From assembly GCA_963794745.1 (NCBI GenBank), contig CAWCEZ010000010.1, positions 372,001-436,000 on the forward strand: a stretch of 64,000 bases of DNA, in the 5' to 3' direction. Within the stretch, counting starts at the first letter, position 1. Each line of letters begins with the position of its first letter. This stretch comes from Fen-671 sp963794745. GTDB lineage: Bacteria > Actinomycetota > Acidimicrobiia > Acidimicrobiales > Palsa-688. A program made the translations under genes and the position numbers. The notes below the pieces were generated by a model. It was not told the origin of the DNA and did not search any database. It saw nothing but the letters and a program-made list of their open reading frames with translations. Shown piece by piece: positions 36,860-44,964 of the stretch.

Positions 36860-37893
36860 CTAACGCCCCCCTTCGATCTTGCGGCTCCGCTGCTGTGACC
36901 CCGGACCGCCGTAAGGGTAATCGGCCGCTCCCGGGTCGCTCACCTGGTCCAGCGTCGCGGTCTCTTCTTGCGTGAGGTCGAGATCGGCGGCGCCCAAGTT
37001 GTCGTCGAGCTGCTGGAGCGTCCGGCAACCAAGGATCACGGAGCTGACCGTGGGCCGGTCGCGCAACCAGGTCAACGCCACCTGGGCCATGGAACACCCA
37101 CGTGCGTTGGCAATCGTTGCTACCGCAGCCAACACCTGCCAGGTCCGCTCCTGGGGGCCGCGGCGGCCGTAAGCCTCCACGCCGCGTTCTGGATCCTCGC
37201 CGAGGCGCGTCGCGCCGGTCGGGAGCTGGTCGCGCTGGTACTTCCCGGTCAACCAGCCGCCCCCGAGCGGCGACCACGGCAGCAGGCCTAGGCCCTCGGC
37301 CTGGCATGCCGGGATGATCTCCCATTCGATTTCGCGTACCAACAAGTTGTACTGCGGCTGAAGGGTCACCGGGCCGTTCAGGTGCAATTCGCGAGCGATG
37401 TCAACTGTTTTTTGGACCTGCCAACCAGTGAAGTTCGACAAGCCCACATAGTTGAGCTTGCCCATGCGTACGGCGTCGTCCAGTGCCCGCAGTGTCTCGT
37501 CGATAGGTGAGAGTGGGTCAAAACCGTGCACCTGGTACAAGTCGATGCACTCCACGCCGAGCCGGCGCAGGGAGGCGTCGATGGCACGGCTCAAATGGCG
37601 ACGGGACAGCCCTACGTCATTGGGCCCGGCCCTGTTGGGAACCGGCCCTTTGTTGCAATCACAACTCGCTCTTGGATCTCCGGTGACTGCTTCGCCAGCC
37701 AGCGGCCAATGATCGACTCCGACTCGGTGTTGCTATAAACGTCGGCCGTGTCGACCAGATTGCCGCCCACATCGAAAAAACGGTCAAGCTGAGCATGGCT
37801 TGTCGCTTCGTCCGATTCGGAACCAAAAGTCATGGTGCCCAAGGACAAAGTCGAAACTGAGCAGCCGCTGGCGCCCAGGGTGCGATATCGCAT
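36860..37893 (-). CDS. Aldo-keto reductase, frameshifted
   Basis: NADPH-dependent oxidoreductase of the AKR superfamily, about 344 residues. N-terminal part: YRTLGASGCSVSTLSLGTMTFG, then FDVGGNLVDTADVYSNTESE with the catalytic Asp/Tyr pair; the Lys is in VVIATKGRF. A missing base at about 37618 (in a CCC/AA run) breaks the frame; restored, it reads GPGP-NDVGLSRRHLSRAIDASLRRLG. Then YVGLSNFTGWQVQ and the cofactor motif SSVILGCRTLQQLDDNL follow. ATG 37893 has GAAGGAAGGGG upstream. First gene of the run with GH38, parvulin and GH2; near the iol genes, so an inositol- or sugar-ketone substrate is possible. Confidence 0.87.
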
Positions 37894-37993
37894 GAGGATC
37901 CCCTTCCTTCTTTCTTTTTCGTTTAGTGGGGCCACCGAGGGGGTGACGATTTTCGAGGTTCTTTTGTGCTTGCCCGCTCGCCAGCGCCGCCGG

Positions 37994-39091
37994 TCACTTC
38001 AGCTCTGGGTCGGGCGTCATCGTGTCCCGCACCAACGCGGCGAGATCGTTGGTAGCTCGCAGGAACTGACGTAGGGTACGAAGAGCCGGCCCGAACGAGT
38101 CGAAGTCTTCATTGGCTAGTGCGCCCTCGTCGTAGGCTTTCCGGAAATCTGTGAAACGCCGGGCTAAGTCAGCGACTATTGCCGCCTCAACGGGGCGGTC
38201 TATGCGCGCCTGCACTGCAATGTCAGAGGCGTTGATGCGCACCTGCCAGGCGTGTGGCGGCGAGATCACAATGTCGCCACCGATGAGCTCGCTCCAGTGG
38301 AAATGGTTACGGAACGCGGCCGAGAGCAGCCTGGTCCGGTACCCCCGCTCGGTGAAGATCTGATATGCCTTCTTGAACACAGCCACACCGGCCCACTCGA
38401 GGTGGCCGGGGTCCGTGAGGATACCCTGCTTCTCGGCCGTCACCTTGAGCCAGTCGTCCAGTCTTCCGACCATGATGGTGCAAACCGGGCCCATGCTCGA
38501 TACGTCTTTGCCTTCCGCTTCGCGGCGGCGCAGCCCCCGCTCGACAGCTTCGGCCACCATGACAGCTTGCGACACCGTAAAGCTCACGGTGGCGTTGATG
38601 CTGATACCGCAGTAGGTGGCCTCCTCGATGGCCGGGATCCCGGCCGCCGTTGCCGGGATCTTTACGATCATGTTCCTGGCCAAAGCGTTGAACCGGCCCG
38701 CTTGTGCGATCATGGCCTCGCTGTCGCGGTAATACCGCGGGTCGGTTTGGATCGAGAGGCGGCCATTACGGCCCTTTTCCTCCTGGAAGATAGGGGCCAA
38801 AAGGGAGGCAGCCTTCTTGGAGATCTCTTCCACCAGCATCCAAGCAACATCATCTTCGTTCGCAGTCGGGTGAGCCTCGATGAGTTCTTGTAGCCGCGGC
38901 ATCCACGTGGCCCCATCCTGACGGGCGACGCTCAGGACGATGACGGGGTTGCAGGTGGCACCCACGGCACCGTTGTCAATGGCGTAGGCCAACTCCGAAG
39001 CGGACGCGGAGTCATTCCACAAGCAGGTGGGAGTGGTCTGCGTCATCTCATACAAAGGGCTCTTGTACACACTCTCTCCTGTTGCGCCCAT
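37994..39091 (-). CDS. Transaldolase-family protein
   Basis: 365-residue TIM-barrel enzyme of the transaldolase family, which moves a dihydroxyacetone unit by a Schiff base. CLWNDSASASELAYAIDNGAVGATCNPVIVL is the N-terminal signature; Schiff-base Lys144 is in NMIVKIPATAAG; GISINATVSFTVSQA and RIDRPVEAAIVADL are in the expected positions. ATG 39091 overlaps the stop of the IclR gene by one base and has AGGTGA before it. No pentose-phosphate partners (transketolase, zwf) are nearby. In this place it may work as an aldolase in inositol or sugar breakdown, not in the central pathway. Confidence 0.85.
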   Translation of the reverse strand: MGATGESVYKSPLYEMTQTTPTCLWNDSASASELAYAIDNGAVGATCNPVIVLSVARQDGATWMPRLQELIEAHPTANEDDVAWMLVEEISKKAASLLAPIFQEEKGRNGRLSIQTDPRYYRDSEAMIAQAGRFNALARNMIVKIPATAAGIPAIEEATYCGISINATVSFTVSQAVMVAEAVERGLRRREAEGKDVSSMGPVCTIMVGRLDDWLKVTAEKQGILTDPGHLEWAGVAVFKKAYQIFTERGYRTRLLSAAFRNHFHWSELIGGDIVISPPHAWQVRINASDIAVQARIDRPVEAAIVADLARRFTDFRKAYDEGALANEDFDSFGPALRTLRQFLRATNDLAALVRDTMTPDPELK

Positions 39092-39921
39092 CAGCTCACC
39101 TGCCGGTGGCCGACGTAACTTTCGTCGCCATTGCCGCGCACCGGCGTAACCGACGCGCTCGGGCGGTAGCCCATCCGGCGCGATATTTCCGCAGCACCTT
39201 CGCTGACGAGCTGCACCGCCCGTTCGCCTCCTCCGTAACCGAGGATCGCCGAGCGCATACCGCCCACGGATAGGGCGGCGAGAACGCGACCGTTATGGTC
39301 GAAGATCGGCGCGCCCACCGAAGTGATGCCGACGGTAACGTCCTCGTCGCTGATGGCGTACCCGAGGTGCCTTGCCTCCTCGAGGAGCGCCACGATGCCC
39401 GCCTGCGTCGTCGGTGTCCGAGGCGTATGCGGCTCGAGCTTCACGTCCGCGAAATAGTGGTCCCAGTACTCACGGGGTTCGAACGCGAGCAGCACGCGTG
39501 GGCCAGCACCCAAGTGCAGCGGCAGCGCTCCACCGAGCTGCAGCGCCATTGAGCGGATGTGGAGACCCTCGATCCGGTCGATGCAGACGGCCTCGTGGTG
39601 GCGACGGACCACTAGGTAGACGGTCTCTTCCAGTTCGGAATGAATATTGTTCATGACCGGTGCGGCCCGCTCACGCACATCGAACCTGAGCCCGACGAGC
39701 GAGCCCAAGCGGAAAAGTTCCAGCCCGAGCCGGTAGGTACCGGGCCGGGCGCCCTCTTCCAGGTAGCCGAGCGTCGCCAGGTCCTGGACAAGCCGGTATA
39801 CGGTAGCGCGAGGCTCGCCGAGGCGCTGCGCCAGGGACGGCGGCGTCGAGTCGGGGAACTCGGCCAACACCTCCAGCAAGCGAGCGGCCTTTGCCAGCAC
39901 CTTTATACGCGGCGAAGCCAT
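39091..39921 (-). CDS. IclR-family transcriptional regulator
   Basis: 276 residues. The N-terminal winged helix (about 5-65: AKAARLLEVLAEFPDSTPPSLAQRLGEPRATVYRLVQDL) is followed by the IclR effector domain (LGSLVGLRFDVRERAAPVMNNIHSELEETVYLVVRR..., DEDVTVGITSVGAPIFDHNGRVLAALSVGG). Divergent from the iolEGBD operon and coupled to the transaldolase gene. Both promoters carry an identical 15-bp site in opposite orientation, so it likely controls both arms. The effector may be an inositol metabolite or a derived keto-sugar. Confidence 0.92.
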   Translation of the reverse strand: MASPRIKVLAKAARLLEVLAEFPDSTPPSLAQRLGEPRATVYRLVQDLATLGYLEEGARPGTYRLGLELFRLGSLVGLRFDVRERAAPVMNNIHSELEETVYLVVRRHHEAVCIDRIEGLHIRSMALQLGGALPLHLGAGPRVLLAFEPREYWDHYFADVKLEPHTPRTPTTQAGIVALLEEARHLGYAISDEDVTVGITSVGAPIFDHNGRVLAALSVGGMRSAILGYGGGERAVQLVSEGAAEISRRMGYRPSASVTPVRGNGDESYVGHRQVS

Positions 39922-39931
39922 GGGTTCCTCT

Positions 39932-39946
39932 CACATTGTGAACAAG
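39932..39946. promoter_or_regulatory. IclR operator copy 1
   Basis: CACATTGTGAACAAG, 10-24 bases before the IclR ATG, is the exact reverse complement of the site at 40093. The core TTGT-GA-ACAA is itself palindromic. Its position overlaps the ribosome site or start of transcription of the IclR unit, which fits autorepression. Confidence 0.65.
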
Positions 39947-40092
39947 CGCCCGAATCGTACATCGGCGGCCGAAGAGGGGTCAAGGAGCGGCCCGACGCCG
40001 TTCCTCGACAACATTCCTGTACTGCCAAAACCTCTAACGCGATCTTGACAACGCCTCCTTGGGCAACCTAGCGTTCGCCTGGAACGTGGGCA

Positions 40093-40107
40093 CTTGTTCA
40101 CAATGTG
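40093..40107. promoter_or_regulatory. IclR operator copy 2
   Basis: CTTGTTCACAATGTG, exact inverted copy of the site at 39932, 73-87 bases before the iolE start. The pair frames 146 bases of divergent promoter DNA and could allow looping. Confidence 0.65.
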
Positions 40108-40179
40108 GGCACCCGTCGACGCAACTTGACTGGTCGTGGAGCGTGCCTCTATCCCCTACCAAATGACGAGGACTGACCG

Positions 40180-41088
40180 ATGAAAGCACCTGCCGGCGGC
40201 GTCGAAGAGCGCCTAGCCGGGGCTCCGATCTCATGGGGCGTCTGCGAGGTCCCGGGCTGGGGCATCATGCTGCCGCGCGAGCGGGTCCTTTCCGAGATGC
40301 GGGAACTCGGCCTGAAGGCGACCGAGCTTGGTGCGCTCGGTTACCTGGGGGACGAACCCAGCGATATCGAGGCTTTGCTATCCCAGCACTCCCTGGGCGC
40401 GGTGGGTGGCTTCGTGCCCCTGACCCTCCACGACCCGGCAAAGCGGGCCAGGGCGGAACAGGATGCCGAACGGGCCGCCCGGCTACTGGGCGGCGCCGGG
40501 GGCTCCTACTTCGTAACCGCCATCGTGGTCGACGAGGATTGGTCGACCCCCTTTGACTTGGAGGCTCGGCAATGGGACGAGGTCACCGACCAACTGGCCA
40601 TGGTCGACGAGGTCTGTGCCCGGCACAACCTCCGCCAGGTGCTCCATCCCCACGTCGGTACCCTGGTCGAAACAGCTGCCCATGTACGGGAGGTCCTGTC
40701 TCGCTCGGATGTCTCTTGGTGCCTTGATACCGGCCACCTTGCCATCGGCGGAGTAGACCCGGTTTCTTTCGCGACGGAGTATGCCGACCGGGTGCAACTG
40801 GTCCATCTGAAAGACGTCGACCTTTCCCTGGCCCCAGCCGTCCTGCGACATGAAATGTCCCTTCTCGACGCGACCCGCGCAGGTTTGTTCCGGTCCTTGG
40901 GGCAAGGCAACGTCGACGTGGGCTCCGTCGTAGCAGCACTCGAGGGACGGGGGTACTCGGGTTGGTACGTTCTCGAGCAGGACACGACCATCGACGGCGC
41001 CGATGCCCTCTCGGCCAACCCATCCGACGACGTAAAGCTGAGCATCGATTATTTGCGCGGGGCCGTCGGGCACCTGCAGCCGACGTGA
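40180..41088 (+). CDS. iolE: TIM-barrel protein, probable 2-keto-myo-inositol dehydratase (IolE)
   Basis: 302 residues, xylose-isomerase-like barrel. IolE dehydrates 2-keto-myo-inositol to the diketone that IolD opens. APISWGVCEVPGWGIML near the start is the signature of this group; VLHPHVGTLVETAAHVREVL, CLDTGHLAIGGVDPVSFA, VQLVHLKDVD and GWYVLEQDTTI hold the usual metal ligands (Glu, Asp, His, Glu). First gene of the plus-strand operon; it overlaps the next gene by four bases (GTGA). An isomerase/epimerase function cannot be excluded from sequence, but the IolG, IolB and IolD neighbours favour the dehydratase. Confidence 0.85.
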   Translation: MKAPAGGVEERLAGAPISWGVCEVPGWGIMLPRERVLSEMRELGLKATELGALGYLGDEPSDIEALLSQHSLGAVGGFVPLTLHDPAKRARAEQDAERAARLLGGAGGSYFVTAIVVDEDWSTPFDLEARQWDEVTDQLAMVDEVCARHNLRQVLHPHVGTLVETAAHVREVLSRSDVSWCLDTGHLAIGGVDPVSFATEYADRVQLVHLKDVDLSLAPAVLRHEMSLLDATRAGLFRSLGQGNVDVGSVVAALEGRGYSGWYVLEQDTTIDGADALSANPSDDVKLSIDYLRGAVGHLQPT

Positions 41089-42153
41089 GCGGGCCGGGCC
41101 TGCAAGGCGGACCGGCGCCCCTTCGAGTCGGCCTGATCGGTAGCGGGCGGATCGGCAGGATGCACGCTGGGCTCCTGGCCACCGCGATGAACGGCGCGGC
41201 GGTGCTTTCGGCGGTATCAGACGCCGTGCCGGACCTCGCCAAGGAGCTTGGTCACGCCTACAACGTGCCGGCCGTCCAAGCCGACCGGTTGATCGGCGAT
41301 CCTGCGATCGACGCGGTGGCCATCTGTTCCCCAACGAGCACGCATATGCGCTACATCATTGAGGCCGCCGAGGCTGGCAAGTCGATCTTCTGTGAGAAGC
41401 CGGTATCGCTCGACCTCGCTGAAGTCGACAGAGCTCTGGCGGTCGTGTCCCGTGCCGGTGCTCGTCTCATGGTGGGTTTCAACCGGCGCTTCGACCCGTC
41501 CCACGCCGCCGTGAGAGCTGCCGTCGCCAACGGGTCGGTGGGCGCTCCCCACATCGCGCGGATTACGAGCCGCGACCCTGACCCGCCCTCCATGAGCTAC
41601 GCGCGGGGCATCGGGAGGCATCTTTCTCGACATGACGGTCCACGACTTCGATATGGCTCGCTACGTGGTCGGCAGCGAGGTAGTCGAGGTAACTGCCGCG
41701 GGCGCTGTGCGGATCGAGCCCGAACTTGAAGAGATCGGCGACGTTGACACGGCGATAATCATGCTCCGCCACGAGAACCAATGCCTGACGGTGATCGACA
41801 ACAGCCGCCGCGCAACCTACGGGTACGACCAGCGAGTGGAGGTGCTCGGGGCCAACGGCTTGGCCGCCTCGGACAACCCTCTCACCACGACCGCGTTCAC
41901 CCGCGACGGCGCCGGGACACGCGCCGCGACGCTGCCGTACTTTTTCATCGAGCGGTACCGGGATTCCTACTTGCGGCAATGGGAAGCCTTCATCAGCTCG
42001 GTAGTGTCCGCGGCGCCGCCTCCGACCTCAGGGGCCGACGGCCGCGCCGCTCTCGTCCTCGGCCTGGCCGCCAAGCGCTCGCTTTTGGAGCACCGTTCAG
42101 TGCAAACCGCCGAGATCCACTCACAGATGGAGGGCGGACGACCCGAGGGATGA
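41085..42153 (+). CDS. iolG: Inositol 2-dehydrogenase-like (Gfo/Idh/MocA), frameshifted
   Basis: Oxidises myo-inositol (or scyllo-inositol) to 2-keto-inositol with NAD; about 355 residues. The Rossmann motif is VGLIGSGRIGRMHAG; AICSPTSTHMRYIIEAAEAGKSIFCEKPVSLD includes the EKP signature with catalytic Lys. GFNRRFDPSH is typical. A single extra base at about 41605-41610 breaks the frame; removal gives SGGIFLDMTVHDFDMARYV, as in the family (D-x-x-x-H-D-x-D). GTG 41085 overlaps the iolE stop; the end overlaps the iolB start (ATGA). Confidence 0.88.
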
Positions 42154-43064
42154 CAGGCGACGGCGAGGTGGGACGGTCGAGCCCGCCACTGCTACACCGA
42201 CGGGCCGGGACATTGGCCAACGGCGACTGGTCGATCGAGCTCGACCAGTCCAAGGCGGGTTGGTCGTGGGCTTCTCTTCGCGTTCTGAGCCTGGAGCCGG
42301 GGGCTTCGCACACATTTACAACAGGTGACGAGGAAGTGCTCGTCCTGCCGCTCAGCGGTTCGTGCAGATTGTCGTCGGACGGTGCTGAGCACGTGCTCCG
42401 CGGCCGGGCCGGTGTCTTCGACGGCCCGAGCGATTTCGCCTACGTGCCGTGTGGTTCGACGGTCCTCATATCGAGCGAACAGGGCGGCCGGTTCGCCGTC
42501 CCCGGAGCGAAGGCCGACGTACCTCTGCCTCTGCGTTACCAGCCGGCCGACCTGGTCCCCGTCGAGTACCGCGGAGCCGGGAACTGTTCGCGGCGAGTCA
42601 CGAACTACTGCATGCCGAGCACTCTGCCCGCTGACAGGCTCCTCGTGTGCGAGGTGCTCACTCCCGGCGGCAACTGGTCGTCCTACCCGCCTCACAAACA
42701 CGACGACAGCGGACCGGACGAAACGCAGCTGGAGGAGATCTATTACTTCGAAGTCGCCGACGGCCCATCCGGTGAGCACGGCCTCGCCTACCAGCGCGTC
42801 TACGGGACGCCGGGCCGCCCGATAGATTTCCTGGCCGAGGTCGGCACAGGTGACGTCGTGGTTATCCCCCACGGTTACCATGGCCCATCGATGGCCGCTC
42901 CCGGCTACGACCTTTACTACCTGAACGTCATGGCGGGGCCCGGGCAGCGGGCATGGCAAGCGAGCGATGACCCCGCTCACGCGTGGGTCCGGGCTACGTG
43001 GGCGAGCCAGGTCGTCGACCCACGGCTCGGGTCGCGCGCAACGCCCCCGGGAGAGAGGGATTAG
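42150..43064 (+). CDS. iolB: 5-deoxy-glucuronate isomerase (IolB)
   Basis: Converts 5-deoxy-glucuronate to 2-deoxy-5-keto-gluconate in inositol breakdown. The 304-residue bicupin shows SYPPHKHDDSGPDETQLEEIYYFEV, with metal-binding His/His/Glu, and VVIPHGYHGPSMAAPGYDLYYLNVMAGP, a firm IolB signature near the C-terminus. ATG 42150 overlaps the iolG stop; longer in-frame starts are inside iolG and rejected. Three bases separate it from iolD. Confidence 0.94.
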   Translation: MTGDGEVGRSSPPLLHRRAGTLANGDWSIELDQSKAGWSWASLRVLSLEPGASHTFTTGDEEVLVLPLSGSCRLSSDGAEHVLRGRAGVFDGPSDFAYVPCGSTVLISSEQGGRFAVPGAKADVPLPLRYQPADLVPVEYRGAGNCSRRVTNYCMPSTLPADRLLVCEVLTPGGNWSSYPPHKHDDSGPDETQLEEIYYFEVADGPSGEHGLAYQRVYGTPGRPIDFLAEVGTGDVVVIPHGYHGPSMAAPGYDLYYLNVMAGPGQRAWQASDDPAHAWVRATWASQVVDPRLGSRATPPGERD

Positions 43065-43067
43065 CTC

Positions 43068-44945
43068 ATGAGCACAACTCGTCTGACCGTGGGCCAAGCG
43101 GTGGTCCGCTTCCTGCCCCAGCAGTTCACTGAACGCGACGGCCGCGAACATCGCCTCATAGAGGGCTGTTTTGGCATTTTTGGCCATGGCAATATCGCCG
43201 GGCTGGGCCAGGCGCTTTTGGAATCAGAGCTCAACAACCCGGGAGCACTCGTATACCGCCAAGGTCGCAACGAGCAAGGGATGGTCCACGCCGCAGCCGC
43301 ATTCGCACGCATGCGGGACCGCCTCTCGACATTGGCCTGCACCTCTTCAATAGGCCCCGGCGCCACAAACATGGTCACCGGGGCGGCGCTAGCGACGATC
43401 AACCGGCTCCCGGTCCTGCTGCTCCCAGGTGACATTTTCGCGACGCGGGTGGCAGACCCCGTCCTCCAACAACTCGAGCACACGGGCCAGCGAGATGTCT
43501 CGGTTAACGACGCTTTCCGCCCTGTGTCTCGTTTCTTCGACCGCGTGTACCGTCCGCAACAGCTACCCGATGCCCTTCTTGGTGCCATGCGAGTCCTGAG
43601 CGACCAGGCCGAGACCGGTGCCGTCACCGTCTGCCTTCCCCAGGACGTCCAAGCCGAAGCCTTCGACTGGCCCGACGAACTTTTCCGCCGCCGTGTATGG
43701 CACGTCGACCGGCCGGCACCCGATCGCTCTGCACTCGAGCGGGCGGCCGCAATACTGCGCAGCGCCCGTCGCCCCCTTATCGTGGCCGGGGGTGGTGTAA
43801 TTTATTCAGAAGCGACAGAGGCACTTCGCGCCTTGGCAGAGGCGACGGGTATCCCGGTAGCCGAAACTCAAGCAGGAAAGGGCTCACTTCGCTTTGACCA
43901 CCCTCAAGCGGTGGGAGCGGTGGGCGCAACGGGGACGACAGCGGCCAACGCCCTCGCCCGTACAGCCGACGTGGTGGTTGGGGTCGGAACTCGCTGGAGC
44001 GACTTCACAACGTCGTCCAGGACAGCGTTCGCCAATCCCGACGTCCGGTTTGTGAACTGCAATATCACCCGGTTCGACGCCGTGAAACAAGCCGGCGAGC
44101 CCGTGGTGGGAGACGCTCGCGTGGTCCTCGAGCAGCTGCGTGAAGCTCTCACGGGATGGTCGGTCGAGGCGTCCTACCGGGAGGAAGCTCATCGGGGGGC
44201 GCAGGAATGGGACGCCACGGTAGAGCTGGCATACGAATTGGGCCACCAACCGCTCCCCGCACAGTCCGAGGTGATCGGGGTCGTCAACCGGGTCAGTGGC
44301 CCCCGTGACGTCGTGGTATGTGCGGCCGGGGCCATGCCGGGCGACCTGCACAAGCTATGGCGGACGCGCGACGCCAAGGGTTACCACGTGGAGTACGGCT
44401 ACTCCTGCATGGGTTACGAGATCGCCGGCGGTCTTGGGGCCAAGTTGGCATGCCCGGACCGAGAGATCTACGTGCTCGTCGGCGACGGCTCGTACCTAAT
44501 GATGGCCCAGGAACTGGTCACTGCGGTCCAGGAGAACATCAAGCTCACCGTCGTCTTGGTCAACAACCACGGCTTCGCTTCCATCGGGGCGCTCTCTGAA
44601 ACCGTAGGCACTCCCCGCTTTGGCACCTGGTACCGCGGCCGCAACCAAGAGACGGGCCGCCTCGACGGCGATGTGCTCCCCTTAGACTTTGTGGCCAATG
44701 CGCAGAGCCTCGGGGTAAAGGCTTGGCGTGCCCACAACATCGACGCCTTCAGCGAAGCGCTGATCGCTGCGAGGTCAGTCCCCGGACCCGTCCTGATAGA
44801 GGTGGAAGTGGACCCACTGGTGCCCGCCCCTGATAGCGGGTCGTGGTGGGACGTACCCGTCGCAGAGGTGTCCCATCTGGACGCTACCCTCCAAGCGCGT
44901 AAGTCCTACGAGGATCAAAAGGGCCATCAGCGGAATTACCTGTAG
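43068..44945 (+). CDS. iolD: THcHDO hydrolase, ThDP-dependent (IolD)
   Basis: Cleaves 3D-(3,5/4)-trihydroxycyclohexane-1,2-dione to 5-deoxy-glucuronate. 625 residues with the three ThDP-enzyme domains: the N-terminal pyrimidine-binding domain (GCFGIFGHGNIAGLGQALLE, with YRQGRNEQGMVHAAAAFAR), the central domain (RRPLIVAGGGVIYSEA) and the C-terminal diphosphate domain with motif GDGSYLMMAQELVTAVQENI and VNNHGFAS. Long N-terminal insertion is typical of IolD against other acetolactate-synthase relatives. Last gene of iolEGBD. The kinase (IolC), aldolase (IolJ) and dehydrogenase (IolA) that finish the pathway are not in the window. Confidence 0.94.
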   Translation: MSTTRLTVGQAVVRFLPQQFTERDGREHRLIEGCFGIFGHGNIAGLGQALLESELNNPGALVYRQGRNEQGMVHAAAAFARMRDRLSTLACTSSIGPGATNMVTGAALATINRLPVLLLPGDIFATRVADPVLQQLEHTGQRDVSVNDAFRPVSRFFDRVYRPQQLPDALLGAMRVLSDQAETGAVTVCLPQDVQAEAFDWPDELFRRRVWHVDRPAPDRSALERAAAILRSARRPLIVAGGGVIYSEATEALRALAEATGIPVAETQAGKGSLRFDHPQAVGAVGATGTTAANALARTADVVVGVGTRWSDFTTSSRTAFANPDVRFVNCNITRFDAVKQAGEPVVGDARVVLEQLREALTGWSVEASYREEAHRGAQEWDATVELAYELGHQPLPAQSEVIGVVNRVSGPRDVVVCAAGAMPGDLHKLWRTRDAKGYHVEYGYSCMGYEIAGGLGAKLACPDREIYVLVGDGSYLMMAQELVTAVQENIKLTVVLVNNHGFASIGALSETVGTPRFGTWYRGRNQETGRLDGDVLPLDFVANAQSLGVKAWRAHNIDAFSEALIAARSVPGPVLIEVEVDPLVPAPDSGSWWDVPVAEVSHLDATLQARKSYEDQKGHQRNYL

Positions 44946-44964
44946 GCCCGCATCGCCGTCACAG

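Noticed and set aside
37994..39091. Transaldolase as part of a sulfoquinovose pathway
   Set aside because: No GH31 sulfoquinovosidase or other sulfo-sugar genes nearby; the neighbours are inositol genes.
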